DNA from: Pseudorhizobium xiangyangii
GTDB lineage: Bacteria > Pseudomonadota > Alphaproteobacteria > Rhizobiales > Rhizobiaceae
Direction: 5' to 3'
DNA: 64,000 nt
Assembly (NCBI RefSeq): GCF_020531965.1
Contig: NZ_JAJAWH010000003.1
Location: 1 to 64,000 of the forward strand
Shown here: positions 55,088 to 64,000 of the stretch, piece after piece
Position numbering within the stretch: the stretch's first letter is position 1
How the letters are laid out: every line of letters starts with the position of its first letter
Made by a program: the position numbers and the translations under genes
Notes under the pieces: model-generated
The model's database searches: none
Seen by the model: the letters and a program-made list of their open reading frames with translations, nothing else
What the model was told of the DNA's origin: nothing

Positions 55088-56680
55088 TCAATTCGTGCCT
55101 GTTTTAAAACCCATGCGAGCAAGCGCTGCAATCAGGAACATCGAGAACAGGATCAAACAGAAGTGAGTGAGGCGAGCCGAATTGTTCCACGAGGGAACAG
55201 TCGCGTCCTTTAACGGAGCATCGATGAACCCCTTCTGATTGAAAGCCAATCCGTCACTCACCCTGCCAAACGAATCGACGACCGCCGAAATGCCGCTGTT
55301 GGCTCCGCGGATGAGGGGAAGGCCCGTTTCCACAGCCCGCACCCTGGCCTGGAGGAAATGCTGATACGGTCCCGGCGTATCCCCGAACCAGGCATCATTG
55401 GTGATGTTCAGGATCGCAGTCGCCCGGGTTATGTCCTCGGTGATCTCCTGCGGGAAAATGGCTTCGTAGCAGATCAGGGGATAGAGCGATTGACCGCCCG
55501 GAAGGGGGAGCAGCGAGCGAACTGCCGCAGCCGTAAAGCCTCCCGGCAGGGACACAAGATTATCGATACCCCAGTCCCTCAGCCAGTTCTCGAAGGGCAC
55601 ATATTCTCCGAACGGGGTCAGGTGCACCTTGTCGGAGGCCGCGAGGATCTGTCCCGCGTCATCCACGACGTAGACAGAGTTGTAATAGCGGGGTGTCGAG
55701 CCGGCCCCGATATATTCCACACGCACGGCCCCGGCGACCAAAACCTGGCCTTCATCCAGGACATCCGCGATCCTCGCCAGCGCATCCTGATTTTCGGTGA
55801 GGATAAAGGGCACGGAGGTCTCCGGCCAGACGATGATGTCGGGGCGCCGACCGCCTGCCTCCGGCGGCGCATCGGAAAGCGCCAGGTGCTCCTCGAAAAT
55901 ATCGGTGCGATCGGCATTCTGAAGTTTGCGCGACTGGTCGACCACCGGCTGAACGAGCCGGACAACCGCTTCGCCCTCCCCGCCGCCATCCGGCGTGATG
56001 TTCAGGCGGTATGCACCGTAGCCGAAATGGATGCAGAGAAGGAGGAGGCCCGCGGCGATGCCCGTCTTCAGCCCCCGTTGCGTACCGAAAAGCGCTGGCA
56101 CGGAGAAGACAAGGACGGCAAGCGTCGACACTCCGAAGAGACCAATGACGCCGGCAGACTGCATCATGACCGGCATGGGCATCGCGCCATAGCCGATGGC
56201 ACTCCATGGAAAGCCGGTCGCGACGAAGCTCCTCAGCCACTCGGCAATGCCGAAGCCGAGAGCAAGCGCGGCCAGACGACCAAATCCATCCGACCAGAGT
56301 GTGCTCGCCAACGCCGTCGCCAGGCCGTAGAAAAGCCCCAGGACCGCAGGCAGGCCGAGCACGGCCAACGGCAGAGCCCAGGCAAACTCGTCAGCCTCGA
56401 CAAGAAGTGCATTGCCGAGCCACCAGAGGCCGGCCACGAAGTATCCCAGTCCGAACAACCAGCCCAGCAGGAAAGCGGAGCGCAAGCGCGCAAGCCAGCC
56501 GCCATCAGGATGAGATGCGAGACCATCCATCAACCAGACGAGAAGAGTAAAGGAAACGAAGAAGGCGCCGAAAAACCCGAATGGCGGCAAGGCCAAGGCC
56601 CCGATCGCCCCGGCAGCGATTGCCAGCATTATCCGGCGCACGCCCCAAAGAAGCATGACCTTTCCCGCCAGCCGCTCCAT
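55088..56680 (-). CDS. lnt: Apolipoprotein N-acyltransferase
   Basis: A 530-residue enzyme adding the third acyl chain to lipoproteins. Six or more N-terminal helices (about 10-220) anchor a periplasmic nitrilase-type domain (about 235-490) with the catalytic Glu in VWPETSVPF, Lys in DKVHLTPFGEYVPF and Cys in LICYEAIFP, and a last helix near the C-terminus. ATG at 56680 has AAAGGG upstream; a GTG two codons earlier is possible. It follows corC, a pairing seen in many proteobacteria. Confidence 0.95.
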   Translation of the reverse strand: MERLAGKVMLLWGVRRIMLAIAAGAIGALALPPFGFFGAFFVSFTLLVWLMDGLASHPDGGWLARLRSAFLLGWLFGLGYFVAGLWWLGNALLVEADEFAWALPLAVLGLPAVLGLFYGLATALASTLWSDGFGRLAALALGFGIAEWLRSFVATGFPWSAIGYGAMPMPVMMQSAGVIGLFGVSTLAVLVFSVPALFGTQRGLKTGIAAGLLLLCIHFGYGAYRLNITPDGGGEGEAVVRLVQPVVDQSRKLQNADRTDIFEEHLALSDAPPEAGGRRPDIIVWPETSVPFILTENQDALARIADVLDEGQVLVAGAVRVEYIGAGSTPRYYNSVYVVDDAGQILAASDKVHLTPFGEYVPFENWLRDWGIDNLVSLPGGFTAAAVRSLLPLPGGQSLYPLICYEAIFPQEITEDITRATAILNITNDAWFGDTPGPYQHFLQARVRAVETGLPLIRGANSGISAVVDSFGRVSDGLAFNQKGFIDAPLKDATVPSWNNSARLTHFCLILFSMFLIAALARMGFKTGTN

Positions 56681-56773
56681 CAGCACCCTTTCCCCATTCG
56701 CCCGAATCAGGACTGCAGTGTTTCAAAAATCACAGCTTCTGTCCTGATACAGGCGATGCAGGGATTACGGTTT

Positions 56774-57946
56774 TCAGGGCCTTTGCTCGTTCGCGCCGAC
56801 AGAATCCGGCACGGGAGGTGCTATTTGTTCCAGGACGGCAGCATCCCCGTCCCCCTTGAGATGACGGCGACGCGCCAGCGCCCGCTTGCGCACGACACGA
56901 ACACGCTTGATGCGGCGGGGATCGGCATCGAGGATATGAAACTCGAAGCCCGGCACCGCCTGAACGACCTCACCGCGCACCGGAATCCGTCCCAGGGCGG
57001 AGAAGATCAGTCCGCCAAGAGTATCGACATCTTCCATGCGGTCGCGAATATCGAAATCCGGGCCGATGGCTTCGGCGATTTCCTCAAGCTCGATCCGGGC
57101 ATCGGCGACGAAGATGTCTTCGCCGGTGCTGGAGAGCATGACCTCTTCATCGTCGTGCTCGTCTTCGACATCACCGATGACCATCTCGACGATGTCTTCG
57201 TGGGAAACGACACCGTCCGTCCCACCGTATTCATCGATCACCAAAGCCATCTGTGTCCGCGCCGCCTGCATGCTCTGCATCAGATCGGAAGCCAGCATGG
57301 AGGGCGGGACGAAAAGGATCTTGCGGATAAGGCCTGCCTCGGCAACCGTCTTGCTCAGATCGACACGACCGAGATCGAAGGCGGCCTTCGGTGCACGCGC
57401 CGTCTTCTCCGTCTTCTCCGCCTTTTCGTTGACCAGCGGCATGGGTTGGGAGGGGGCTGCGCGGGGGCTGGACCGCCCCTTGTTCTGCGCCTGCTTCGCA
57501 AGATACGACAGCAGGTCTCGGATATGGACGAAACCGCGCGGATCATCGAGCGTGTCGCAATAAACCGGCATCCGCGACCGACCGGTCTCCTCGAAATGGA
57601 TCATCAGGTCGCCGAGGGTCATGGTCATATCCACCGCCTCGATATCGACACGCGGCACCATGATGTCCTCGACGCGAACCTCGCGGAACCGCAGGATATT
57701 GTGGAGCATCGCGCGTTCTTCGGGCGAAAACGCGCTGCTGACGTTAGCGTCCGTCATCAATGCGTCGGCCAGATCTTCGCGAAGGCGTTCGCCTTGCGAA
57801 GGCCTCAGAAGCCGTACCGCGCGGGCCCAGAACGAGCCGTGGCTTCGTGAGTGATTGTCCTGTCGTTGCGGACTACTGCCTTCTTCCGAAGAGTTGTCCG
57901 AACCGTCCTTGCCCTCATGGGCAGAAAGTGTCGAAATTTCGTTCAT
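56774..57946 (-). CDS. corC: CorC/HlyC-family CBS-domain protein
   Basis: A 390-residue protein. A disordered N-terminus (1-45), two CBS domains (about 90-150 and 195-255; VEDIMVPRVDI and ALVIDEYGGTDGVVSHEDIVEMVIGDVEDEHD), and the CorC_HlyC domain (about 270-350). A Lys/Ala/Pro-rich low-complexity insert (about 152-193) separates the CBS domains. Despite the name, it is linked to Mg2+/Co2+ homeostasis, not hemolysis. It is close to ybeY (9-base gap). Confidence 0.93.
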   Translation of the reverse strand: MNEISTLSAHEGKDGSDNSSEEGSSPQRQDNHSRSHGSFWARAVRLLRPSQGERLREDLADALMTDANVSSAFSPEERAMLHNILRFREVRVEDIMVPRVDIEAVDMTMTLGDLMIHFEETGRSRMPVYCDTLDDPRGFVHIRDLLSYLAKQAQNKGRSSPRAAPSQPMPLVNEKAEKTEKTARAPKAAFDLGRVDLSKTVAEAGLIRKILFVPPSMLASDLMQSMQAARTQMALVIDEYGGTDGVVSHEDIVEMVIGDVEDEHDDEEVMLSSTGEDIFVADARIELEEIAEAIGPDFDIRDRMEDVDTLGGLIFSALGRIPVRGEVVQAVPGFEFHILDADPRRIKRVRVVRKRALARRRHLKGDGDAAVLEQIAPPVPDSVGANEQRP

Positions 57947-57955
57947 TGTTCCAAG

Positions 57956-58465
57956 CTAGGTAATCGGGTCTTGTCCCGCATAGGGATCAGATAGGCCAAG
58001 AGTGGCCAAAATGCGAGTCTCCAGCATTTCCATCCGTTCGGCCTCATCATTTTCAATATGATCATAGCCGAACAGGTGCAGAAAACCATGGACGAGGAGA
58101 TGCGTCAAATGCTCCTCGGTAGTTTTGTCGAGATCCGCCGCCTCACGCTCCACTGTTTCGCGCGCGATGACAATGTCTCCCAGCATGGGCCCCGGCATTT
58201 TTCCGGGTTTTACAGGGAAAGCCGGGAACGAGAGCACGTTGGTGGGCTTGTCCATGCCTCGCCACTCGGCATTGATCTCGCGGATCGCTTCATCGTCGGT
58301 GAAGACGATTGATAGTTCAACCGGCTGGTTCGGGAACGGCTGGCGCTCCGCCTCAGCCAGATGTCCGGCCGCGACCGACAAAACCTTCTCGGCGTGCGTC
58401 TGCAGGACGTTCTCTTCGGGCCAGCCTTCGTTTTCGACGCTGATCTGTATATCGAGTTGGGCCAT
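57956..58465 (-). CDS. ybeY: Endoribonuclease YbeY (rRNA maturation)
   Basis: A 169-residue metalloprotein. The zinc motif HLLVHGFLHLFGYDH (HxxxHxxxxxH) is intact, with TNVLSFP upstream. It processes 16S rRNA 3' ends and takes part in ribosome quality control; in rhizobia it also affects small-RNA control. In the phoH-ybeY-corC-lnt run. Confidence 0.96.
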   Translation of the reverse strand: MAQLDIQISVENEGWPEENVLQTHAEKVLSVAAGHLAEAERQPFPNQPVELSIVFTDDEAIREINAEWRGMDKPTNVLSFPAFPVKPGKMPGPMLGDIVIARETVEREAADLDKTTEEHLTHLLVHGFLHLFGYDHIENDEAERMEMLETRILATLGLSDPYAGQDPIT

Positions 58466-58482
58466 GCGTATCCGACCAAGCT

Positions 58483-59538
58483 CTAGCGGTCGGTTTCCTC
58501 GCTTTCCTCATGAACGGCGTATTGCGCGTCATAGGCGCGAACGATCCGTCCGACCAGGGGATGGCGAACCACATCGACATCCTTGAAGCGGACGACGGAG
58601 ATGCCCTCGACGCCCTTCAGGATGTGGAGAGACTCCACCAGACCGGACTTCACGCCGCGCGGCAAGTCTATCTGGCTCGGATCACCCGTGATGATCATGC
58701 GCGCATTTTCACCCAGGCGCGTCAGGAACATCTTCATCTGCATGGATGTCGTATTCTGGGCTTCGTCCAGAATAACAACCGCATTCGACAGCGTGCGGCC
58801 ACGCATAAACGCCAGCGGAGCGATTTCGATAACACCGGCGGTCAGCGCCCGCTCGACCTTGTCGCCGGGGATCATATCATAAAGGGCGTCGTAGAGCGGA
58901 CGCAGATAGGGATCGACCTTTTCCTTCATGTCGCCGGGCAGGAAGCCGAGGCGCTCGCCTGCCTCCACGGCAGGACGGGACAGAATGATGCGGTCGATCA
59001 CGCCCCGCTCCAGCAGCTGGGCCGCATGAGCCACGGCGAGATAGGTCTTGCCGGTGCCGGCCGGACCCACGCCGAATACGAGTTCAGCCCGCTCCAGCGC
59101 CCGCATATAGGCATCCTGGGTCGGGGTTCGTGCGACGATCGTCTTCTTTCTCGTCGAAATCTGCGCCATTGACAGCTTGGCCTTGCGTTCCATCGTGGGC
59201 AACAGCAGCTGGTCGTCAGCTGCCACCGCCATACGGATAGCGCCTTCCACGTCGGAGGTATCCACGCTGCCGCCTTTCTGAAGCCGTTCGTAGAGATAGT
59301 CCAGAGCCCGGCGCGCCTGGTTGGTCGCAGTCAGGTCTCCCGAAATCGTCACGGAATTACCGCGGGCCCGCGCATCTATGCTGAGCCGCTCTTCAAGCAG
59401 CTTCAGGTTCTGATCAAACTGACCGAAAAGCTCACTAGCGAACCTGTTGTTCTCAAACGTCAGGACGAAGTGGTTGGCATCGGTCGCAGCGGATCGGGGT
59501 TGACGCGCGGGTGAAGAAACCAGTTCGTGTCCGTTCAA
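58483..59538 (-). CDS. phoH: PhoH-like ATPase, TTG start
   Basis: A 351-residue PhoH protein. An N-terminal KH-like/RNA-linked segment (about 25-110) precedes the ATPase: Walker A GVGPAGTGKTYLAV, Walker B NAVVILDEAQNTT, and sensor ARMIITGDPSQIDLP. The frame has no early ATG; TTG at 59538 with GAGGAG 9 bases before it is the best start. The neighbours ybeY and miaB suggest an RNA-metabolism role. Confidence 0.93.
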   Translation of the reverse strand: MNGHELVSSPARQPRSAATDANHFVLTFENNRFASELFGQFDQNLKLLEERLSIDARARGNSVTISGDLTATNQARRALDYLYERLQKGGSVDTSDVEGAIRMAVAADDQLLLPTMERKAKLSMAQISTRKKTIVARTPTQDAYMRALERAELVFGVGPAGTGKTYLAVAHAAQLLERGVIDRIILSRPAVEAGERLGFLPGDMKEKVDPYLRPLYDALYDMIPGDKVERALTAGVIEIAPLAFMRGRTLSNAVVILDEAQNTTSMQMKMFLTRLGENARMIITGDPSQIDLPRGVKSGLVESLHILKGVEGISVVRFKDVDVVRHPLVGRIVRAYDAQYAVHEESEETDR

Positions 59539-59562
59539 GTAGGCAAGCTCCTCGCCAGGAAA

Positions 59563-60975
<1,413 letters not shown>

Positions 60976-61019
60976 GGGCGCTTCTTTACGCCAAGAATGC
61001 CTCGAATAGAAGGCTCGTC

Positions 61020-61817
61020 CTAACGGTAGTCGCGGCCACGCAGCCGTGCCAGCAACATGCGACGGATGCGGGCGGCCACTTCCGCGCTGAGGAGCTTGCG
61101 GTTGTCCCCGGCCCGGAACTCGATGGTCTCGCCGAACGAGACTTCCACATCGATCGCCGCTGCCTTCACCACACCCATCAGATGTGGAACGAGTTCTATG
61201 TCGCCGGGCCATGCGGCGATCGGCCGGTGGTACCGCCCCATCGCCATTCCATGGACCCGCGTGTAGGCGATCGCCACCGGCTGGACATGCACCACATTCC
61301 CGGGGACATGCGGAACTGCGGCTGCCGCCGCACCGAAGAGAGACGACTTGATCTCCAGTAACCGGTTTCCGTCCGAGGTCGTACCTTCCGGAAACAGGAC
61401 GACGACCTCCCCAGCCTTCATCCGTTCGGCAATCTCGTTGACCTTGTCGCCCGTCTTCCGCTTCTGCTCCCGCTCTACGAAAATGGTCTTCTGAAGCTTC
61501 GCGAGAACCCCGAACACGGGCCACTTGGCGACTTCCGACTTGGCGATAAACGCGACATCGGCCACCGCGCCCAGCACGAGGATGTCTTTCCAGGACGCAT
61601 GATTGGCAGCCAGCATCAACGGACGGCGCCGGTCAAGCGTCCCATGGACGTGGATACGAATGCCGAACAAGCGACAGGCCGCGCGGTGCCAGAGCCTTGG
61701 AATATAACGACGGATCTTCCACTCGAAGGCGAGCGCGACGAGCTGGAGCGGCAAAAGGACCAGCGTGACCGCACATAAAGCGACGACAATGAAGCCAATC
61801 CGCAACCAGGTGATCAA
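61020..61817 (-). CDS. plsC: 1-acyl-sn-glycerol-3-phosphate acyltransferase, TTG start
   Basis: A 265-residue membrane acyltransferase making phosphatidic acid. An N-terminal helix (about 5-30), then block I NHASWKD (HxxxxD), block [14 protein letters not shown] and block [11 protein letters not shown]. The start is TTG at 61817, overlapping the fur stop (TTGA) with AAGGA upstream, so the genes are coupled. An OlsA-type ornithine-lipid role is possible but not shown. Confidence 0.9.
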   Translation of the reverse strand: MITWLRIGFIVVALCAVTLVLLPLQLVALAFEWKIRRYIPRLWHRAACRLFGIRIHVHGTLDRRRPLMLAANHASWKDILVLGAVADVAFIAKSEVAKWPVFGVLAKLQKTIFVEREQKRKTGDKVNEIAERMKAGEVVVLFPEGTTSDGNRLLEIKSSLFGAAAAAVPHVPGNVVHVQPVAIAYTRVHGMAMGRYHRPIAAWPGDIELVPHLMGVVKAAAIDVEVSFGETIEFRAGDNRKLLSAEVAARIRRMLLARLRGRDYR

Positions 61818-62242
61818 ACGTCATCCTTGTCCAGCGGAACGCCATACAGTTCCAGCCGGTGACCAACGAGCCGGAAACCATGCTCGCGGGCAATCCGCTC
61901 CTGGAGAGCCTCGATCTCGGCGGAATGGAATTCGATCACGGTTCCCGACTTCACATCGATCATATGATCATGATGCTCCTCGGGGACGGTTTCATAGCGA
62001 GAGCGCCCGTCCCGGAAGTCATGCTTCTCGATGATCCCCTCATCCTCGAACAACTTGACCGTCCGATAGACGGTTGAGAGCGAGATCCGGGGATCGATCT
62101 TGGCGGAACGGCGATAGAGTTCCTCCACGTCGGGATGGTCGTCCGATTCCTGAAGAATACGGGCAATGACGCGACGTTGATCCGTCATGCGCATGCCCTT
62201 TTCGGCGCACAGTTCCTCCAGCGTCTTGGAAAGATCTGTCAT
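61814..62242 (-). CDS. fur: Fur-family regulator (Mur-like)
   Basis: A 142-residue Fur protein. The winged helix (about 1-85; RMTDQRRVIARIL, SLSTVYRTVKLFEDEGII) and the metal-site region EEHHDHMIDVKSG are intact; the C-terminal CxxC pairs are lacking. In rhizobia the fur orthologue at this locus acts as Mur, a manganese-responsive repressor, with iron handled by RirA and Irr. The assignment to Mur is from family knowledge. Confidence 0.9.
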   Translation of the reverse strand: MTDLSKTLEELCAEKGMRMTDQRRVIARILQESDDHPDVEELYRRSAKIDPRISLSTVYRTVKLFEDEGIIEKHDFRDGRSRYETVPEEHHDHMIDVKSGTVIEFHSAEIEALQERIAREHGFRLVGHRLELYGVPLDKDDV

Positions 62243-62281
62243 GACGTTGCCGCCTTCATTTCATTCACAGTCTTTTTGGAC

Positions 62282-62776
62282 CTACCGAAGATCGCGCTTC
62301 ATGACAAGCGCCGTCGAACGCTCTCCATCGGGCCCCGCATAATACGCGGGCCGTTCGGCGACCGTTGTAAAACCCAGCTTCCGATACAGGCGGATGGCGG
62401 CCTGGTTGGCAGCCTCAACCTCGAGAAAGATCACCTCGCCGCCGCGCTGGCTGGTTTCCCGCAGTGCGGCTTGCATCAGCCGCCACCCAAGTCCCAGATT
62501 GCCGAACTTGTTTCCGACCGCCACAGTCAGTATCTCGGCCTCACCGGCCACTTCCCTCGCCAGCACGAATCCCGCCGCGGGGCGGGAGAAGAAGGCATTG
62601 GTCTGCCGCGCAACGAAGCCAAAGACATTCGGCTGCAGCAGCAGGCTCAGGAATTCGCCATCACTCCACTGGCGCGGAAAGCGTTGACCGTGGAGCTCGG
62701 AAATCTCCCGGCAATCGTCCGCTTCCATCGGGACGATCTCGAAATAGGGCTTCCATTGCAAATATTCGTCGAACAT
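62282..62776 (-). CDS. rimI: Ribosomal-protein-alanine N-acetyltransferase RimI
   Basis: A 164-residue GNAT enzyme. The acetyl-CoA loop is VGNKFGNLGLGWRLMQAAL, and the family's LEVEAANQAAIRLYRKLGFTTVAERPAYY follows. It would acetylate S18; in many alphaproteobacteria it lies after tsaB as here. The gap to tsaB is 8 bases, so they are probably one operon. Confidence 0.9.
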   Translation of the reverse strand: MFDEYLQWKPYFEIVPMEADDCREISELHGQRFPRQWSDGEFLSLLLQPNVFGFVARQTNAFFSRPAAGFVLAREVAGEAEILTVAVGNKFGNLGLGWRLMQAALRETSQRGGEVIFLEVEAANQAAIRLYRKLGFTTVAERPAYYAGPDGERSTALVMKRDLR

Positions 62777-62784
62777 CGAAGCAA

Positions 62785-63444
62785 TCAGGATCGAGCGAGG
62801 GCATAACCGGTCTGCGGCTTCGCATCCGGTCCACGAAGATAGAGCGGCTTGGGTCGGGACGCTTCCTCCGTCTTCAAAGCGCCCAGCCGTGCGACCGTGG
62901 CTATATCGAATCGGTCAGCGACCGCGGCATTTTCTTCGCCCATGACAAGCGCCCGCCCCGAGCCCGCTACATCGGCAGAAAGGGAACTCGCCAAGCTTGC
63001 TGTATCTTCCGGCGACATGGCAACCGGTTCGCTCAGATGGCGACCGTCGGCGGCAAAGGTCTGGACGTAGAGTTCATTGCGCTTGGCATCCATCGCCACC
63101 AGCAGGGGCCGGCCAGACGGCTCGCCGAGATGCATCGCGGCAAGCGTTTCGAGCGTGGTTATCCCGACTGAACTGATGTCGAGCGCGAGAGCCAAGCCGC
63201 GCGCCGCAGCTACTCCGACGCGAATGCCGGTAAAGGAACCGGGGCCTATCACGACGGCAATGCGATCGACGTCCTTCAGCTCAAGCGCCGCCTGAGCCAG
63301 AACTTCGTCGATCACCGCCATCAGCCTTTCGGCGTGGCCCTTGCCGATCATATCGGTCACAGCCGCAAGCATACGGCCGGTTTCGCTGTCATAGAGCGCG
63401 GCGGAACAATCCACCCCGGCCGTATCTATTGCCAAGACGATCAT
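62785..63444 (-). CDS. tsaB: tRNA t6A biosynthesis protein TsaB
   Basis: A 219-residue ASKHA-fold protein. MIVLAIDTAGVDCSAAL and VVIGPGSFTGIRVGVAAARGLALAL are diagnostic. It partners TsaD and TsaE in making t6A37. The start at 63444 lies 11 bases after the nfuA stop; upstream frame residues are nfuA shadow. Confidence 0.95.
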   Translation of the reverse strand: MIVLAIDTAGVDCSAALYDSETGRMLAAVTDMIGKGHAERLMAVIDEVLAQAALELKDVDRIAVVIGPGSFTGIRVGVAAARGLALALDISSVGITTLETLAAMHLGEPSGRPLLVAMDAKRNELYVQTFAADGRHLSEPVAMSPEDTASLASSLSADVAGSGRALVMGEENAAVADRFDIATVARLGALKTEEASRPKPLYLRGPDAKPQTGYALARS

Positions 63445-63455
63445 CGGAGGTCGTA

Positions 63456-64000
63456 CTACAGGGCTTCGACGGCCTGGACTTCCGGCACGAAGTGACGAAG
63501 CAGGTTCTGCACGCCGTGCTTCAGCGTTGCCGTCGACGACGGGCAACCGGAACAAGCGCCCTTCATGTTCAGGTAGACGGTCCCGTCTTTGAAGCCCCTG
63601 AAGGTAATGTCGCCGCCATCCTGGGCCACGGCCGGACGCACGCGCGTTTCGAGAAGCTCCTTGATGGTTGCGACAATCGTCTCGTCGCCATCATCATAAA
63701 ATTCATCTTCTTCGTCGGACACTTCCGCCGTGCTGGTGCCACCGCCCATGACGGGCTGACCCGACATGAAATGTTCCATGATCGACCCGAGGATTGCCGG
63801 CTTCAGGTGCTGCCATTCGGCGCTGTCCTTGGTGACTGTAATGAAGTCGTAGCCGAAATAGACGCCGGTGACGCCGGGAATGGTGAACAAGCGGGAAGCA
63901 AGCGGCGACGCGTCCGCCTCGCCGGCCTGACGGAAATCCGCCGTGCCCTTTTCCATGACAATCTTGCCCGGCAGGAACTTCAGGGTCGCCGGATTCGGCG
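63456..64000 (-). CDS. nfuA: NfuA/NifU-like Fe-S carrier (5' end outside window)
   Basis: The visible part, 180 residues, lacks only a short N-terminus. An Nfu N-terminal domain (NPATLKFLPGKIVMEKGTADF and FTIPGVTGVYFGYDFITVTK) precedes a C-terminal NifU domain with the cluster motif CSGCPSS. It delivers 4Fe-4S clusters. The internal ATG at 63956 is not the start, because the conserved residues continue beyond it to the edge. Confidence 0.95.
   Translation of the reverse strand, partial: PNPATLKFLPGKIVMEKGTADFRQAGEADASPLASRLFTIPGVTGVYFGYDFITVTKDSAEWQHLKPAILGSIMEHFMSGQPVMGGGTSTAEVSDEEDEFYDDGDETIVATIKELLETRVRPAVAQDGGDITFRGFKDGTVYLNMKGACSGCPSSTATLKHGVQNLLRHFVPEVQAVEAL

Noticed and set aside
55358-57850. 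830-residue plus-strand open frame
   Set aside because: It spans lnt and corC on the other strand, both well-supported, and is charged low-information sequence typical of a shadow in GC-rich DNA.

Overview
The window is chromosomal backbone from an alphaproteobacterium, most likely family Rhizobiaceae (Rhizobium, Agrobacterium or Sinorhizobium relatives). The evidence is high GC, the block rpmH-rnpA-yidC-engB-argB with no yidD, the block tsaB-rimI-fur/mur-plsC-miaB-phoH-ybeY-corC-lnt-XRE regulator-metK-trmB, a small heat-shock gene paired with DUF1150 behind a ROSE-like leader, and dapD-dapE beside def-fmt-truA. No prophage, insertion sequence, CRISPR array or clear pseudogene was seen. Coding density is high and most genes are intact; only the last one (nfuA) runs off the window.

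Layout. 1-8.8 kb: the phosphate regulon on the minus strand (phoR-pstS-pstC-pstA-pstB-phoU-phoB) with a triple-repeat Pho box before pstS and a divergent polyphosphate kinase 2. 8.8-13.6 kb: an unrecognised membrane-anchored protein with a TTG start, a nitronate monooxygenase behind a palindromic operator, tRNA-Thr(CGT), a TPAPA-repeat small membrane protein, and an RraA-like/DapA-like aldolase pair. 13.6-19.1 kb: exonuclease III, then an unassigned acyl-carrier-protein / AMP-ligase / NadE-like cassette facing a GNAT-type protein, then a PRC-barrel protein. 19.1-29.9 kb: fadD (with the same type of operator), pgi, fructokinase, pyrE, a diguanylate cyclase, pyrC, a Sel1-repeat protein, and a proline-racemase-family gene paired with an unusual SDR. 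30-34.4 kb: a small membrane protein, tRNA-Arg(ACG), an orphan histidine kinase and a chemoreceptor ending in WEEF.

34.4-54 kb: rpmH-rnpA-yidC, engB, argB, several metabolic singletons (PEP-mutase family, EamA-type transporter, pyrimidine nucleotidase, EF-hand protein, LOG-family protein), dapD-dapE plus a membrane protein, def-fmt-truA (minus), rmuC, rbsK, a nucleoside hydrolase, and hsp20-DUF1150. 52.4-64 kb: one long minus-strand run of translation, tRNA-modification and envelope genes (trmB, metK, a PraR-like regulator, lnt, corC, ybeY, phoH, miaB, plsC, fur/mur, rimI, tsaB, nfuA).

Themes: phosphate sensing, uptake and storage sit together; pyrimidine synthesis (pyrE, pyrC) is joined by salvage genes (rbsK, nucleoside hydrolase, nucleotidase); lysine/peptidoglycan precursor synthesis (dapD, dapE) is adjacent. 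The most useful non-obvious signals are regulatory: the Pho box, two matching MerR/LiuR-type palindromes (nitronate monooxygenase and fadD), a ROSE-type RNA thermometer before hsp20, and a palindrome at the metK -35 region. The least explained gene set is the ACP-ligase-NadE-GNAT cassette.
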